Shown one piece after another: positions 1-9,455 of a DNA stretch of 64,000 nt (positions are counted from its first letter, which is position 1; each line of letters begins with the position of its first letter). The translations under genes were made by a program, and so were the position numbers. Location: the NCBI GenBank assembly GCA_002011745.1, contig MTOU01000021.1, forward strand, positions 31,696-95,695, written 5' to 3'. A model generated the notes under the pieces. The model made no database searches. It was not told the DNA's origin and saw only the letters and a list, made by a program, of their open reading frames with translations. The DNA comes from Nitrospirae bacterium JdFR-85. GTDB taxonomy: Bacteria > Nitrospirota > Thermodesulfovibrionia > Thermodesulfovibrionales > JdFR-85.

Positions 1-699
1 CAGAGACCAGGTCTCTTTTGGGTCCCAGGACCAGTATCTGCCCCATGCATCATTGGCCCATGCAGCACCAGAGAATATTGCGAAGGTGAGCATTGGAAAT
101 CCCATGAGGATCAGTCTATAAGAATATCTCTCTATCTGACTGTCAGGCATTCCGAAATCCTCTGCCCTTATGGAGTCTCTTCTTCCATAGAGGAAATTGA
201 CCGCCTCTAAGGAGAAGCTTACTACAAATACTGCATAGGCGGCAAAGGCCACGATCACATGCCACTCATACCAAGGGCTCTGCAATGCAGGGGGAATTGG
301 AATAATCTGGGGATTTCTTGTCAGGAGCGCATACAGACATGCACCAGCAGATATCAGAGATATAAACAGCCCTGGTAGGTGAATATCCCTGAAACGACTT
401 TGTACAAATAGATAGGCAATAGTGGCAGACCAGGCGAACCATGACAGTGTTTCATACAGTGTCTGAAAGGGTGGCCGCCATCCTTCCACTGTTCTCAAGA
501 CTATTAGGAGGGTATGTATAATTGCTGTGCACCATAGCAGACTGGTTAAAGCCCTTCCGAGCCCCTTTTTTGCTGTTAAGAAATAAAAGATACCTATTAA
601 AAACCCAGATAGATAGAGTATTGCTACAAACCAGTATAGTCTGAGTTCAACAGTTAACAGATAGGCTTCTCTAAGGAGTATCTCTTTCTCTGGGGTCAT
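1..699 (-). CDS. Cytochrome c biogenesis protein, CcsA/ResC type (3' part missing)
   Basis: This reading frame is absent from the ORF track because it runs off the left edge. I translated it from the ATG at 699 without a stop: 233 residues. It is a multi-helix membrane protein ending at the window edge in the tryptophan-rich WWD signature (AWGRYWSWDPKETWSL), diagnostic of the CcsA/CcsB/ResC/CcmF haem-handling family. These proteins present haem to the CcsB/ResB partner for attachment to CxxCH apocytochromes outside the membrane (system II). Its ATG overlaps the TGA of the upstream phosphoesterase (ATGA), so the two are probably cotranscribed. The propeller protein at 49.8 kb, with its CxxCH motif, is a plausible kind of substrate. 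The family is clear; whether the symbol should be ccsA, ccsB or resC is not. Confidence 0.9.
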   Translation of the reverse strand, partial: MTPEKEILLREAYLLTVELRLYWFVAILYLSGFLIGIFYFLTAKKGLGRALTSLLWCTAIIHTLLIVLRTVEGWRPPFQTLYETLSWFAWSATIAYLFVQSRFRDIHLPGLFISLISAGACLYALLTRNPQIIPIPPALQSPWYEWHVIVAFAAYAVFVVSFSLEAVNFLYGRRDSIRAEDFGMPDSQIERYSYRLILMGFPMLTFAIFSGAAWANDAWGRYWSWDPKETWSL

Positions 700-1427
700 A
701 TGCCCTTTTCGAGGCGTTCTATAAGGAATTCAGGAAGTCCTATATTTTCCATCTTCTCCTGAGTCTTTCTGAAGTTATATTCCACTCTCAGTATCTCCAC
801 CTTTTCTTCGTCCAGTATCACGTAAGTAGCTCTTGGATCACCATCCCTTGGCTGGCCTACACTGCCTGCATTTATCATATATCTACAGGACTGTTTGAAC
901 TCTGTCTTATCATTATACACGACCATCTCAGAGGAAGGTAACCTTTCAATGATGAAGGGCCTATGACTGTGACCAATAAAACATATCTTTTCCTCAAAAT
1001 ACTGGAAGTTTACCTCTGCATCATACAGTGTCAATATATAGTTCCAGGCATCAGGGTCTTTTGGAGTAGAATGTACTAAGAAAAGACTCTCTTTTGAAAG
1101 TCTCTTCAGGATCTTCATCTCCTCCAGTAATTTCCTTGTCCTTTCCTTTATCTGGGTAGCAGTCCATTCTGCTGCTACTCGGGCATCTCTGTTGAAGTAC
1201 TCAAGAGGAGTCAGACCTATTACTGCCCAGTCATGGTTGCCTGCCAGTACTACTTCGCAGTTGTCATATATGAGTTCTACACACCTGTCAGGGTCTGGCC
1301 CGTAACCTACTGCATCTCCAAGAAAGAGTATCCTTTTAATACCTCTTTCTTTTATTTGCTGGAGCACTGATTCAAGAGCCTCCAGATTTGCATGGACATC
1401 TGAGATTATTGCTAAAGGATAATCCAT
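696..1427 (-). CDS. Calcineurin-like metallophosphoesterase
   Basis: A 243-residue cytosolic metallophosphoesterase. The binuclear metal ligands are all visible: SDVHANL near residue 10, GDAVGYGP near 38, GNHD near 63, a single His in VHSTP, and GHSHRPF toward the C-terminus. Members of this compact family hydrolyse phosphodiesters or phosphomonoesters such as 2',3'-cyclic nucleotides or dinucleoside polyphosphates; the substrate here cannot be read from sequence. The gene starts 3 bases after the nusB stop and overlaps the next gene, placing it inside a tight minus-strand operon with riboflavin and cytochrome-assembly genes. No signal peptide is seen. Confidence 0.85.
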   Translation of the reverse strand: MDYPLAIISDVHANLEALESVLQQIKERGIKRILFLGDAVGYGPDPDRCVELIYDNCEVVLAGNHDWAVIGLTPLEYFNRDARVAAEWTATQIKERTRKLLEEMKILKRLSKESLFLVHSTPKDPDAWNYILTLYDAEVNFQYFEEKICFIGHSHRPFIIERLPSSEMVVYNDKTEFKQSCRYMINAGSVGQPRDGDPRATYVILDEEKVEILRVEYNFRKTQEKMENIGLPEFLIERLEKGI

Positions 1428-1430
1428 GGT

Positions 1431-1847
1431 TTAATGAATACGTTTCTGTATCCTTTTTGTTATCCTGTCAAGAATACCGTTTATAAATGCAGGTGATTCC
1501 TTGTCAGAGTATTTTTTTGATATCTCGATTGCCTCATTTATTGTTACAGCCGCGGGTATGTCATCCCTGTAAAGAAGTTCATAAGTAGCAAAACGGAGTA
1601 TATTTCTGTCCACCACTGCCATCCTCTCAACACTCCAGTGTTCTGATACAGATGATATTGTCTTATCGATTTCTTTTAAGTGCTGAATAGTTCCCATCAC
1701 AATCTCTTCAGTAAATTTTCTTATCTCTTCAGAGGCTGGATGGTCCTTCCAAAAATCCTTTAATTTGTCTCTGTCTGGATTAGTACCCGTGAGGTCGAAC
1801 TGATAGAGTATCTGAAGTGCATACTCCCTTGCCCTTCGTCGCTTCAT
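1431..1847 (-). CDS. nusB: Transcription antitermination factor NusB
   Basis: The 138 residues match the usual all-helical NusB length. The N-terminus [18 protein letters not shown] is the typical arginine-rich start followed by the ALQ(I/L)LY helix, and the C-terminal half carries [12 protein letters not shown] and FINGILD motifs of the family. NusB with NusE (S10) binds boxA RNA and supports antitermination during rRNA transcription. It overlaps the ribH stop by 4 bases (ATGA). The ribH-nusB order is widely conserved in bacteria and supports both calls. Confidence 0.96.
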   Translation of the reverse strand: MKRRRAREYALQILYQFDLTGTNPDRDKLKDFWKDHPASEEIRKFTEEIVMGTIQHLKEIDKTISSVSEHWSVERMAVVDRNILRFATYELLYRDDIPAAVTINEAIEISKKYSDKESPAFINGILDRITKRIQKRIH

Positions 1848-2305
1848 AGTTTTTTAAGCAGATTGGCCATCTCCATCGCTGTGATTGCGGCATCCCAGCC
1901 TTTATTGCCAGCTTTTGAACCAGCCCTTTCAATAGCCTGCTCAATAGTGTCAGCCGTGATAATACCAAAGGCTATAGGTACACCTGTCTCCATGGTAGCA
2001 AGTGCTATCCCTTTTGAAGCCTCTGAAGCAACATACTCAAAATGAGGGGTTGCTCCACGAATTATGGTGCCCAATGCAATAATGGCATCATACTCAGCCT
2101 TCTCTGCCAGTCTTTTCACTATCATAGGAATCTCAAACGATCCAGGAACACGGACTATTGTAATATCTTTCTCAGAAGTTCCATGTCTCCTTAAGGCATC
2201 AATTGCACCGTCTATCAGTTTTGTTGTGATGAAGTCATTAAACCTGCTTGCCACTATACAGAATTTTAATCCCTTTCCACTTACTTCACCCTCAATAATC
2301 TTCAT
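1844..2305 (-). CDS. ribH: 6,7-dimethyl-8-ribityllumazine synthase
   Basis: A 153-residue lumazine synthase, which condenses 5-amino-6-ribitylamino-uracil with 3,4-dihydroxy-2-butanone 4-phosphate in the penultimate step of riboflavin synthesis. Diagnostic segments are [10 protein letters not shown] near residue 18, VPGSFEIPM near 53, [16 protein letters not shown] near 77 with the catalytic His, and AFGIITADT near 112. The family forms pentamers or 60-mer capsids. The gene lies 9 bases after ribBA and overlaps nusB, forming ribE-ribBA-ribH-nusB. The deaminase/reductase gene ribD is not in this window. Confidence 0.97.
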   Translation of the reverse strand: MKIIEGEVSGKGLKFCIVASRFNDFITTKLIDGAIDALRRHGTSEKDITIVRVPGSFEIPMIVKRLAEKAEYDAIIALGTIIRGATPHFEYVASEASKGIALATMETGVPIAFGIITADTIEQAIERAGSKAGNKGWDAAITAMEMANLLKKL

Positions 2306-2314
2306 CTCTGCCTC

Positions 2315-3532
2315 CTAAACTCTTTCCAGGATATGACCAAGTTTGTTCTTCTTGGTCTTGAGATAGCCTATATTTTTATCATTAGGACGGACCTCAATTG
2401 GTACACGTTCCACAATCTCAAGTCCATACCCTTCAAGTCCTACAATCTTTCTTGGGTTATTTGTCATTAATCTTATCTTTCTAACCCCTAAGTCCACCAG
2501 TATCTGTGCACCTATACCATAGTCTCTGAGGTCAGGCTTGAATCCCAGTTTAATATTGGCTTCAACAGTATCAAGACCCTGATCTTGGAGTGCATAAGCC
2601 CGGAGTTTATTGGCAAGACCAATACCCCTTCCTTCCTGCCTCATATAGAGTATCACACCCTTTCCTTCATCCCTGATCATACTCATCGCCTTCTGCAGTT
2701 GTGGTCCACAGTCACATCTTTTTGAGCCGAAAACATCTCCAGTGAGACACTCTGAATGTACCCTAACAAGCACAGGTTCATCAGGGGTGATCTCACCCTT
2801 TGTGAGAGCAAGATGTACATTTGAGTCAACCATATTTTCATAGGCTATGGCCTTGAACTCTCCTCCATACTCAGTGGGAAGGGTAACTTCTGCTATTCTT
2901 TTAACCAGTCTCTCTTTACGCATCCTGTATTCGATCAGGTCTTTGATTGTGACTATTTTAAGGTTGTGTTTTTTGGCAAATTCCATTAGCTGTGGAACCC
3001 TTGCCATAGTCCCATCATCATTCATAATCTCACATATCACACCTGCCGGATAAAGGCCAGCAAGCCTTGCCAGATCAACAGAGCCTTCGGTCTGTCCTGC
3101 CCTCTGAAGTACCCCACCTGGCTTTGCCTTCAAGGGGAATACATGTCCTGGTTTGACCAGATCCTCAGGCTTTGTGTTAGGGTCTATTGCTGTCTTTATT
3201 GTGGTTGCCCTGTCATGGGCTGAAATACCTGTGGTAACTCCCCGGCGTGCTTCTATCGAGACTGTGAAGGCGGTTCCGTAAGGAGAAGTGTTCTCATCTG
3301 TCATCATAGGGAGTCTTAACTCTTCAACCCTTTCTGGTGTGAGACTGAGACATATGAGGCCTCTACCATATTTTGCCATGAAGTTTATAGCCTCAGGGGT
3401 GACCTTCTCTGCTGCTATACAGAGGTCACCCTCATTCTCCCTGTCTTCATCATCTACAAGGATGATCATCTTGCCCTGTCTGATATCCTCTATAGCTTCC
3501 TCAATAGTGTTAAATTTATATTTGCTTCTCAT
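2315..3532 (-). CDS. ribBA: Bifunctional DHBP synthase / GTP cyclohydrolase II
   Basis: A 405-residue two-domain enzyme supplying both riboflavin precursors. The N-terminal half (about 1-200) is 3,4-dihydroxy-2-butanone 4-phosphate synthase, with the [11 protein letters not shown] acidic metal site and GHVFPL segment. The C-terminal half (about 205-405) is GTP cyclohydrolase II, with the zinc ligands in the [21 protein letters not shown] pattern and the RQEGRGIGL signature. The start has a clear AGGAGG-type ribosome site. The 75-base gap from ribE is too short for a full FMN riboswitch and shows none of its conserved core, so regulation here is not evident. Confidence 0.97.
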   Translation of the reverse strand: MRSKYKFNTIEEAIEDIRQGKMIILVDDEDRENEGDLCIAAEKVTPEAINFMAKYGRGLICLSLTPERVEELRLPMMTDENTSPYGTAFTVSIEARRGVTTGISAHDRATTIKTAIDPNTKPEDLVKPGHVFPLKAKPGGVLQRAGQTEGSVDLARLAGLYPAGVICEIMNDDGTMARVPQLMEFAKKHNLKIVTIKDLIEYRMRKERLVKRIAEVTLPTEYGGEFKAIAYENMVDSNVHLALTKGEITPDEPVLVRVHSECLTGDVFGSKRCDCGPQLQKAMSMIRDEGKGVILYMRQEGRGIGLANKLRAYALQDQGLDTVEANIKLGFKPDLRDYGIGAQILVDLGVRKIRLMTNNPRKIVGLEGYGLEIVERVPIEVRPNDKNIGYLKTKKNKLGHILERV

Positions 3533-3607
3533 CTTTTAACCTCCTTCTGTTTAAAAGACAGGTAATTCTTAAAAATTATAACAGATTTGGGTACTGTTAA
3601 GCTTAGT

Positions 3608-4252
3608 TTATATAAACCCACCTTCTCGGAGTTTCTCCATTAGAGTGGATTCACCTCCTCTGGTTACTCCAGTAATAAACTTTTCTATGTATTTCCCTAT
3701 TATATCGGTTTCAAGATTTACTGTGTCTCCTACCTTTTTGTAGCCTATTGTTGTCACCTTTGCTGTGTGAGGAATTATGACCACTTTAAAAGACCTCTCT
3801 GAGAGGTCTGCAACTGTGAGACTTATCCCGTCTACAGCAATAGAGCCCTTTTTAACAATATATCTCATAAGGGCCTCTGGTGTCTCTATCTCAACATGAA
3901 ATGTCTCTCCCACCCTTGTTTTGCTTTTTATTCTACCAATACCATCTACATGACCTGTTACGATATGACCCCCAAGTCTATCACTCGGTCTTAAAGAAGG
4001 TTCCAGATTAACATAGTCTCCCTTTTTCAACATTCCCAAATTTGTATTCCTGAGGGTCTCATCTGAAAGGTCAAAACTCAACAGTTCACCCTCCAATGAG
4101 GTGACTGTTAGACAGACTCCATTAACGGAGATGCTATCTCCTAATTGTGACTCTTTGGATATCTCTTCAGACCTTACAGCAAGTTTTGTTATATCGGCCC
4201 TCTTTCTTAGGGATTCTACTATTCCAAGTTCTCTAACCAGCCCTGTAAACAT
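3608..4252 (-). CDS. ribE: Riboflavin synthase alpha subunit
   Basis: A 214-residue riboflavin synthase, which dismutates two lumazine molecules to riboflavin and a pyrimidine. The tandem lumazine-binding repeats are visible: the N-terminal MFTGLVRELG with SVNGVCLTV, and a second repeat with GHIVTGHVDG followed by VDGISLTV. Length and start match the family exactly. It is the first rib gene of the minus-strand set, one base after the end of the small membrane-protein gene, so it is probably translated from the same message as lepA-lepB. Confidence 0.97.
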   Translation of the reverse strand: MFTGLVRELGIVESLRKRADITKLAVRSEEISKESQLGDSISVNGVCLTVTSLEGELLSFDLSDETLRNTNLGMLKKGDYVNLEPSLRPSDRLGGHIVTGHVDGIGRIKSKTRVGETFHVEIETPEALMRYIVKKGSIAVDGISLTVADLSERSFKVVIIPHTAKVTTIGYKKVGDTVNLETDIIGKYIEKFITGVTRGGESTLMEKLREGGFI

Positions 4253-4253
4253 A

Positions 4254-4592
4254 CTATTCCTCTACATCAATCTCGAATTTCAGTGTTACTGAGTATCCTG
4301 CAGGCAGTTCCACCCTCTCTGACCAAGAAGTATAGATACTCACAGATTCTTCAGAGATTGTTACAGAGATATCAGAATAGTTTATAGGAACATCAAGTGA
4401 GACTGCCTTATCGTATACCAGCTTTCTGTATCTTTCAGGGTTTCTGTAACTGAGACGGGCGATCTCTTTTGTTTCTGATCTGAGTGAGAAATACTTGTAA
4501 TAGGGGCCAACAAATTTGTATCCGAGATAGGCAGATACTATTAGTAAAAGAATACATATGAGAGGTCTTATTGCTCCCTTCTGGTTGTTCAT
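4254..4592 (-). CDS. Small membrane-anchored protein, DUF4845-like
   Basis: A 112-residue protein with one N-terminal transmembrane helix (about residues 10-30, PLICILLLIVSAYLG) after a basic start, then a short extracytoplasmic domain. Size, topology and position directly after lepB resemble the DUF4845 proteins found next to lepB in many proteobacterial lepA-lepB operons. The sequence alone gives no enzyme motif. The DUF4845 assignment rests mostly on context and topology, so it is tentative. A pilin-like or signal-peptidase accessory role would be speculation. Confidence 0.7.
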   Translation of the reverse strand: MNNQKGAIRPLICILLLIVSAYLGYKFVGPYYKYFSLRSETKEIARLSYRNPERYRKLVYDKAVSLDVPINYSDISVTISEESVSIYTSWSERVELPAGYSVTLKFEIDVEE

Positions 4593-4627
4593 AATAACCT
4601 CCCTTGGGGAACTCCCCTTGTATGTAG

Positions 4628-5248
4628 TTAGTGTATAAGCTTACCAATTCTATTCAGCCTTGGAAGATGTTTTGTTCTGTCCCAAGACCAGTATATAATA
4701 AATGCTTTACCTTTGACATCCTTCATATCCACAAACCCCCAGTATCGACTGTCATAGCTTTGGTCTCTATTGTCACCCATCACAAAGAGTTTCCCTTCAG
4801 GGACATAGACAGGTCCAAAGTTATCCCGTACATCCTTGGAAAGAGGTCTTATATCATTGTCTGTATGCTGTACATAGGGTTCATGAAGGGGTTTCCCATT
4901 AATATAGACCACCTTATTCCTCTCCTCCACCACATCACCACCAACTCCGATAACTCTTTTAATAAAATCTCTTGTCGGGTCTTGAGGATATCTGAAGACT
5001 ATTATATCCCCTCGTTTAGGTTCTGTGAAGACAAGAATTCTTTTGTCTGTGAAAGGGATTTTTGTGCCATATATAAACTTCAGTACCAGTATATGGTCCC
5101 CCACAAGCAGTGTGGGCTTCATTGAGCCTGAAGGTATCTTAAATGCCTGAACAACAAAAGCCCTTATGATAAGGGCAAGTATAAGAGCGACTATTATAGC
5201 CTCTGCATACTCCCTTAGTTTGCTCTTTTTCTTGTAACTCATATTCAT
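4628..5248 (-). CDS. lepB: Signal peptidase I
   Basis: A 206-residue leader peptidase that cleaves signal peptides from exported proteins at the outer face of the cytoplasmic membrane. It has one N-terminal membrane helix (about 15-35), then the catalytic serine box PSGSMKPTL (Ser about 42), the general-base lysine box KRVIGVGGD, and the C-terminal [11 protein letters not shown] signature. The ATG overlaps the lepA stop (ATGA). lepA-lepB adjacency is a common conserved arrangement. Many exported substrates with Ala-X-Ala-type signals are encoded in this window, including the rhodanese, propeller and NosL-like proteins. Confidence 0.97.
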   Translation of the reverse strand: MNMSYKKKSKLREYAEAIIVALILALIIRAFVVQAFKIPSGSMKPTLLVGDHILVLKFIYGTKIPFTDKRILVFTEPKRGDIIVFRYPQDPTRDFIKRVIGVGGDVVEERNKVVYINGKPLHEPYVQHTDNDIRPLSKDVRDNFGPVYVPEGKLFVMGDNRDQSYDSRYWGFVDMKDVKGKAFIIYWSWDRTKHLPRLNRIGKLIH

Positions 5249-7050
5249 TGCTCTACTCCAAGAACAGAAAGGAATGCTTCCTGAGGAACCTCAATCCTTC
5301 CAAGCTGTTTCATCTTTTTTTTACCCTCCTTCTGTCTTTCTAAGAGTTTTTTCTTTCTGGTTACATCGCCACCATAGCATTTTGCGAGAACATCCTTCCT
5401 TAAAGGTTTGATGGTTTCTCTTGCGATTATTTTTGAACCAACGGCAGCTTGAATAGCAACCTCAAAGAGCTGTCTCGGTATTACTTTCCTAAGCCTTTCT
5501 GTTATCTGGCGTGCTCTATAGTATGCCTCTTCTGTATGTACAATAAGACTCAATGCATCTACAGGTTCACCATTGAGAAGGATATCCAGTTTCACAAGCT
5601 GAGACTCCCTGTATCCAATAAATTCATAGTCCATGGATGCATATCCCTTTGAGAGGGATTTGAGTTTGTCATAGAAATCCCATAGTATTTCACTCAATGG
5701 TAGGTCATATACTAACATTATTCTGTCTCTGCTTACATAGTTGAACTCTCTCTGGACCCCTCTCTTCTGCTGGCAGAGAGACAGTATATTGCCTACAAAT
5801 GCTTGAGGCACAAAGATAGTTGCCCTTACAAAGGGTTCTTCTATCTTCTTGGGTCTGCTGGGCATGGCCTTGGGATTGTCAACCATAATGATACTGTCTT
5901 TCTGGTCAGTAACCCTGTACACAACGGTTGGGGCAGTGGCTATAATGGAGATGCCAAATTCTCTCTCAATTCTCTCTTTTATGATCTCCATATGTAGTAG
6001 CCCAAGGAAGCCACACCTGAAACCGAATCCAAGAGCTGCAGAACTCTCGGGCTCAAACCTTAATGAAGCATCATTTAGTCTCAGTTTCTCCAAGGCATCC
6101 TTGAGATTCTCATAGTCTGCACTATCTACAGGATAAAAACCGCAATAGACCATTGGTTTTGCCTCTTTGAATCCAGGACAGGGCTGAAGCACGGGTCTTT
6201 CTTTCTCGGTAATAGTATCTCCTACCTTGGTGTCTCCTACATTCTTTATACCTGCAATTATGTAGCCTACCTCTCCTGCACTCAGAGTATCAACTCTCTG
6301 CATCTTGGGGGTAAACACCCCAACCTCTGTCACCTCAAATTCCTTTCCTGTGGAGAAGAGTTTTATCATGGATCCCTCTCTTACCATACCATCAAATACC
6401 CTTACAAGGACTACGACTCCTCTGTAATTATCAAACCATGAATCGAATATCATCGCCTTCAGGGGTGCCTGAGGATCACCCTTTGGAGAAGGTATCTTTT
6501 TAACAATAGCCTCAAGGACATCCTCTGTCCCTATACCCAGCTTTGCAGAGACCAATACAGCGTCTGTACAATCTATCCCTACCACCTCTTCTATCTCTCT
6601 TTTTGTGGATTCTGGGTCTGCCTGGGGCAGGTCTATTTTATTTATCACAGGGATAAGTTCCAGGTTGTTCTCTACTGCGAGATAGGCATTTGCGAGTGTT
6701 TGGGCTTCTACTCCCTGTGTAGCATCAACTACCAGAAGGGCTCCTTCACAACAGGCAAGACTTCGGGAAACCTCATATGAGAAGTCAACATGCCCAGGTG
6801 TATCAATAAGGTTTAGAATATATTCTTGACCATCTTTTGCCCTGTAATGAATCTTTACTGCATGTGCCTTTATGGTGATGCCCCTTTCTCTTTCCAGATC
6901 CATACTATCAAGGATCTGTTCTACCATATCTTTCTTACTAACTGCTCCAGTAATCTCCAGAATACGATCAGCGAGAGTCGACTTCCCGTGGTCAATATGG
7001 GCTATTATGGAGAAGTTTCTAATATTTTTCATTTTATATTTCTGTTTCAT
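5245..7050 (-). CDS. lepA: Elongation factor 4 (LepA), ribosomal GTPase
   Basis: A 601-residue translational GTPase of normal LepA length. The G motifs are visible: [13 protein letters not shown] (G1), [12 protein letters not shown] (G3) and NKIDLP (G4). EF-G-like domains follow, then the LepA-specific C-terminal domain with [25 protein letters not shown]4 acts on the ribosome under ionic or other stress and affects initiation and elongation. It overlaps the preceding sugar kinase by 17 bases and lepB by 4, so it sits in a polycistronic minus-strand unit. Confidence 0.98.
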   Translation of the reverse strand: MKQKYKMKNIRNFSIIAHIDHGKSTLADRILEITGAVSKKDMVEQILDSMDLERERGITIKAHAVKIHYRAKDGQEYILNLIDTPGHVDFSYEVSRSLACCEGALLVVDATQGVEAQTLANAYLAVENNLELIPVINKIDLPQADPESTKREIEEVVGIDCTDAVLVSAKLGIGTEDVLEAIVKKIPSPKGDPQAPLKAMIFDSWFDNYRGVVVLVRVFDGMVREGSMIKLFSTGKEFEVTEVGVFTPKMQRVDTLSAGEVGYIIAGIKNVGDTKVGDTITEKERPVLQPCPGFKEAKPMVYCGFYPVDSADYENLKDALEKLRLNDASLRFEPESSAALGFGFRCGFLGLLHMEIIKERIEREFGISIIATAPTVVYRVTDQKDSIIMVDNPKAMPSRPKKIEEPFVRATIFVPQAFVGNILSLCQQKRGVQREFNYVSRDRIMLVYDLPLSEILWDFYDKLKSLSKGYASMDYEFIGYRESQLVKLDILLNGEPVDALSLIVHTEEAYYRARQITERLRKVIPRQLFEVAIQAAVGSKIIARETIKPLRKDVLAKCYGGDVTRKKKLLERQKEGKKKMKQLGRIEVPQEAFLSVLGVEQ

Positions 7051-7969
7051 TAAATTTGAGTGCTAGATATGCGGCCCCGAGGAGGCCTGCATCTTCTCCA
7101 AGGGTGGCAGGCAGAATATGTGTTTTTTCTATTAATTGTGGGAATGCCCTTCTTTCTGCCTCTTTTTTTGCTTCCTTTGCAAGTATATCCCAGGCACCAA
7201 TTAAACCACCACCCACAATCACTGCCTCGGGAGAGAAGATATTCACAAGAGTGGCAATCCCTATCCCGAGATACTTTCCTGCCCTCCGAAGAGAATCCCT
7301 TGCAAGAGAGTCTCCCTCAAGGGCATATCTGTAAATATCCTCAGAGGTGATTCTATAGAAATTACCCTGATAGGCCTCTCTCATTATACTCTCTTTGCCT
7401 TTCTCTAATGCCTCTACCACATATGAGACCAATGCCCTTGCTGATGCATAACTCTCTAAGCACCCATTGTTACCACAGGGACATGAGAGTCCTTCAGCCT
7501 CTACAGTAATATGTCCCAATTCAGCAGCAACATTAAGGAGATCGCCTCTGTAGATAACCCCTCCTCCAATGCCTGTACCCAAAGTGAGCATAACAAAATT
7601 TTCACTCTCCCTTCCTGCTCCAAGCCATTTCTCACCAAGGGCTGCAGCGTTTGCATCATTCTCCACAACTACAGGCACTGAAAATCTCTCTTCAATATCT
7701 TTAATGAATCTCTTATTCTCAATAGCGGGTAGATTGGGAGACTTTTTTACTACTCTCTCCTCCTTATCAATCACACCTGCTAACCCAATCCCTATTGCAT
7801 CTATCTTTACCTCAGAGAGGGTATCAATTGAGTTTATTAGCTTCTCTACAGTATCCTCTCCTGAAGACTCCTTTATCTTTCTAATGATATTGCCCTTCTC
7901 GTCTACAAGGGCGACTCTTATATTCGTGCCACCAATATCTACGCCTATAACAAACTGTTTCTTTAACAT
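7034..7969 (-). CDS. ROK-family sugar kinase (probable glucokinase)
   Basis: A 311-residue ROK kinase, likely phosphorylating glucose or a related hexose with ATP. It shows the phosphate-1 loop [13 protein letters not shown] at the N-terminus, the catalytic [11 protein letters not shown] segment, [16 protein letters not shown] and the structural zinc site CPCGNNGC that defines ROK proteins. No helix-turn-helix precedes the kinase domain, so it is an enzyme rather than a ROK repressor. It is the first gene of the lepA-lepB-rib operon as read here and overlaps lepA by 17 bases. Substrate specificity (glucose, N-acetylmannosamine or fructose) is inferred from the family only. Confidence 0.9.
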   Translation of the reverse strand: MLKKQFVIGVDIGGTNIRVALVDEKGNIIRKIKESSGEDTVEKLINSIDTLSEVKIDAIGIGLAGVIDKEERVVKKSPNLPAIENKRFIKDIEERFSVPVVVENDANAAALGEKWLGAGRESENFVMLTLGTGIGGGVIYRGDLLNVAAELGHITVEAEGLSCPCGNNGCLESYASARALVSYVVEALEKGKESIMREAYQGNFYRITSEDIYRYALEGDSLARDSLRRAGKYLGIGIATLVNIFSPEAVIVGGGLIGAWDILAKEAKKEAERRAFPQLIEKTHILPATLGEDAGLLGAAYLALKFNETEI

Positions 7970-8051
7970 TGGGTATTAAAGGTTGAAGCCGGAATTTATG
8001 TAGATGAATAGAAATTTTAACATATTCATTCTATCTCTTGCATAATACAAA

Positions 8052-8075
8052 TGGACTATTATGTGGACTATTATG
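8052..8075. repeat. Perfect 12-bp tandem direct repeat TGGACTATTATG
   Basis: TGGACTATTATG occurs twice back to back with no mismatch. It lies about 110 bases upstream of the putative sigma-54 promoter. It could be a paired binding site for a regulator; no regulator is identified. Confidence 0.75.
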
Positions 8076-8094
8076 CACTTTTTATATTCTCAGT

Positions 8095-8110
8095 TGTCCC
8101 TTTTGGGACA
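8095..8110. promoter_or_regulatory. Inverted repeat TGTCCC-N4-GGGACA, candidate activator site
   Basis: A perfect 6+6 palindrome with a TTTT spacer. It sits roughly 90 bases upstream of the sigma-54-like -24 element, at a distance typical of enhancer sites bound by NtrC-type activators. A gene for such an activator lies about 3 kb downstream (11162). Its use as that protein's site is inference. Confidence 0.5.
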
Positions 8111-8186
8111 CTTATAGTATGGATATTAAATGGATAACAGGCCGAAATTCTTTTATATCAATGAGTTCGCCTTCAGAATCATTAAC

Positions 8187-8202
8187 TGGTATGCCTTTTG
8201 CT
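8187..8202 (+). promoter_or_regulatory. Putative sigma-54 (-24/-12) promoter for the rhodanese gene
   Basis: TGGTATGCCTTTTGCT matches the sigma-54 consensus TGGCACG-N4-TTGCW in the invariant GG and GC doublets with the required 10-base separation between them. Transcription would start near 8213, about 50 bases before the ATG. The match is good but not perfect (TAT in place of CAC). Confidence 0.55.
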
Positions 8203-8261
8203 TATTAGAAATAACGACTACATAGTAGTCAGTAATTTAAAGAAAGGGGAGGTAAGAGGCT

Positions 8262-9278
8262 ATGAAACGAAAGTATGTAGTGTTTTTTGTAACAGCCCTC
8301 TTTCTGATGGGGCTGTTTGCTTCCGTTAATGCAGCACAGTGGGCAAATCCGGACCTGCTGGTCACTCCTCAAACCTTAAAACAGAATCTTGGAAAGCCAG
8401 ATTGGGTTGTGGTTGATTGTCGAGACTACAAGAAGTATCTCGCAGGTCATATTCCAGGTGCTGTAAGTTTTGGTAAAAGGTGTAAAAAGGCCTTAAGAGA
8501 CCCTACAAGTAGGGTATGGAAGGATGTCTCAAAATATGAAAAAATACTGGGTAACGTGGGGATAGGAAATGATACGCATGTAGTATTTTATTATGGTGAC
8601 CTTAGAGACATGCCTGATGCATCGGTAGGATTCTGGGTGCTGGAGTATCTTGGACATGATAAGGTCCATGTGCTGAATGGTGGAATTGGGGCATGGCTTA
8701 AGGCGGGTTACAAATTAGAGAAGAAGCCTGTTAAACCTAAACCAAAGACATTTAAAGTGAAGCTACGCAAGAGTGTCTATGCAGATACCACTGAGATACT
8801 TGCCATTGCAGAAGGGAAGAAGAAGGGTGTACAACTTATTGATTCAAGGACAAAGAAAGAGTTTATTGGTAAAGACTGCAGGGCCCTCAGGTGTGGACAT
8901 ATACCAAATGTGACTATAAATGTTTCTCACATTGATACTCTACCCAGAACAGCGAGAGGTGGGATTTTACCAGTGCTTGATCCCAATGTGGTCTCTAAGG
9001 CTTTTGCCAGTCTTGACAAGAATAAGAGAACAATCGCCTACTGTCAGACAGGGACCCGTTCTACCTTGACATATCTTCAGCTGAGGCTTCTTGGGTTTAA
9101 AGATCCTGCAAACTGGGATGAGTCATGGAGAGTATGGGGTTCATCTCTGGAGAACTTCCCGATTGATGCCCCTAATGGTGTTCAGTACTACAACTTTGCA
9201 AAGGTGAACAAACTTCTAAAGAAACTTAAGCATAAAGTTGCTACCTTAGAAAAGAAACTTAAGAAACTCGAGAAGTAA
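8262..9278 (+). CDS. Exported two-domain rhodanese (sulfurtransferase)
   Basis: A 338-residue secreted protein with a Sec signal peptide (about 1-24, basic MKRK then a hydrophobic stretch ending NAA). Two rhodanese domains follow: the N-terminal one (about 30-155) has VVVDCRDYKKYLAGHIPGA, and the C-terminal one (about 170-310) ends in the active loop CQTGTRST with the persulfide-forming Cys. Rhodaneses move sulfane sulfur from thiosulfate, polysulfide or persulfides to acceptors. The C-terminus is a short lysine-rich coiled-coil-like tail. Location outside the cytoplasm suggests handling of external sulfane sulfur. It is monocistronic, with its own sigma-54-like promoter and a downstream hairpin. 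Confidence 0.9.
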   Translation: MKRKYVVFFVTALFLMGLFASVNAAQWANPDLLVTPQTLKQNLGKPDWVVVDCRDYKKYLAGHIPGAVSFGKRCKKALRDPTSRVWKDVSKYEKILGNVGIGNDTHVVFYYGDLRDMPDASVGFWVLEYLGHDKVHVLNGGIGAWLKAGYKLEKKPVKPKPKTFKVKLRKSVYADTTEILAIAEGKKKGVQLIDSRTKKEFIGKDCRALRCGHIPNVTINVSHIDTLPRTARGGILPVLDPNVVSKAFASLDKNKRTIAYCQTGTRSTLTYLQLRLLGFKDPANWDESWRVWGSSLENFPIDAPNGVQYYNFAKVNKLLKKLKHKVATLEKKLKKLEK

Positions 9279-9328
9279 GGATACTCAAGAGAGCAGCCCC
9301 TCGTTGCCCTTCTCTTCTCGGAAGTGCG

Positions 9329-9361
9329 GGCTTTGTTATCCCCTCAGGGGATAACAAAGCC
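9329..9361. terminator. Perfect 15-bp hairpin after the rhodanese gene
   Basis: GGCTTTGTTATCCCC and its exact reverse complement are separated by TCA. The stem is strong but no run of T follows on either strand, so it may be an RNA-stabilising 3' structure rather than a classical intrinsic terminator. Confidence 0.6.
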
Positions 9362-9442
9362 TACTTTATACTAACCCAGTTTTTATTAAAAGAATTATCC
9401 TCTATGTTTTCTGCCTTGGTATAATCCTCTATTTTGGTATGA

Positions 9443-9448
9443 TATAAT
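9443..9448 (+). promoter_or_regulatory. -10 box 7 bases before the histidine kinase ATG
   Basis: TATAAT lies 7 bases before the ATG at 9456, which would place the transcript start at or next to the start codon. Only a short AGGAT lies between, too close to act as a normal ribosome site. No clear -35 is seen at 17 bases. Confidence 0.4.
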
Positions 9449-9455
9449 AAAGGAT

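Larger units (their letters stand above)
7970..8261. other. Divergent intergenic region with regulatory elements
   Basis: This 292-base non-coding stretch separates the minus-strand kinase and the plus-strand rhodanese. It holds a perfect 12-base tandem repeat, an interrupted palindrome and a sigma-54-type promoter, each listed separately. I see no tRNA or small ORF worth calling. The rhodanese start is preceded by a strong ribosome site (GGGGAGG). Confidence 0.7.

Noticed and set aside
3533-3607. Possible FMN riboswitch before ribBA
   Set aside because: Only 75 bases, no conserved RFN core seen; small inverted repeats only.
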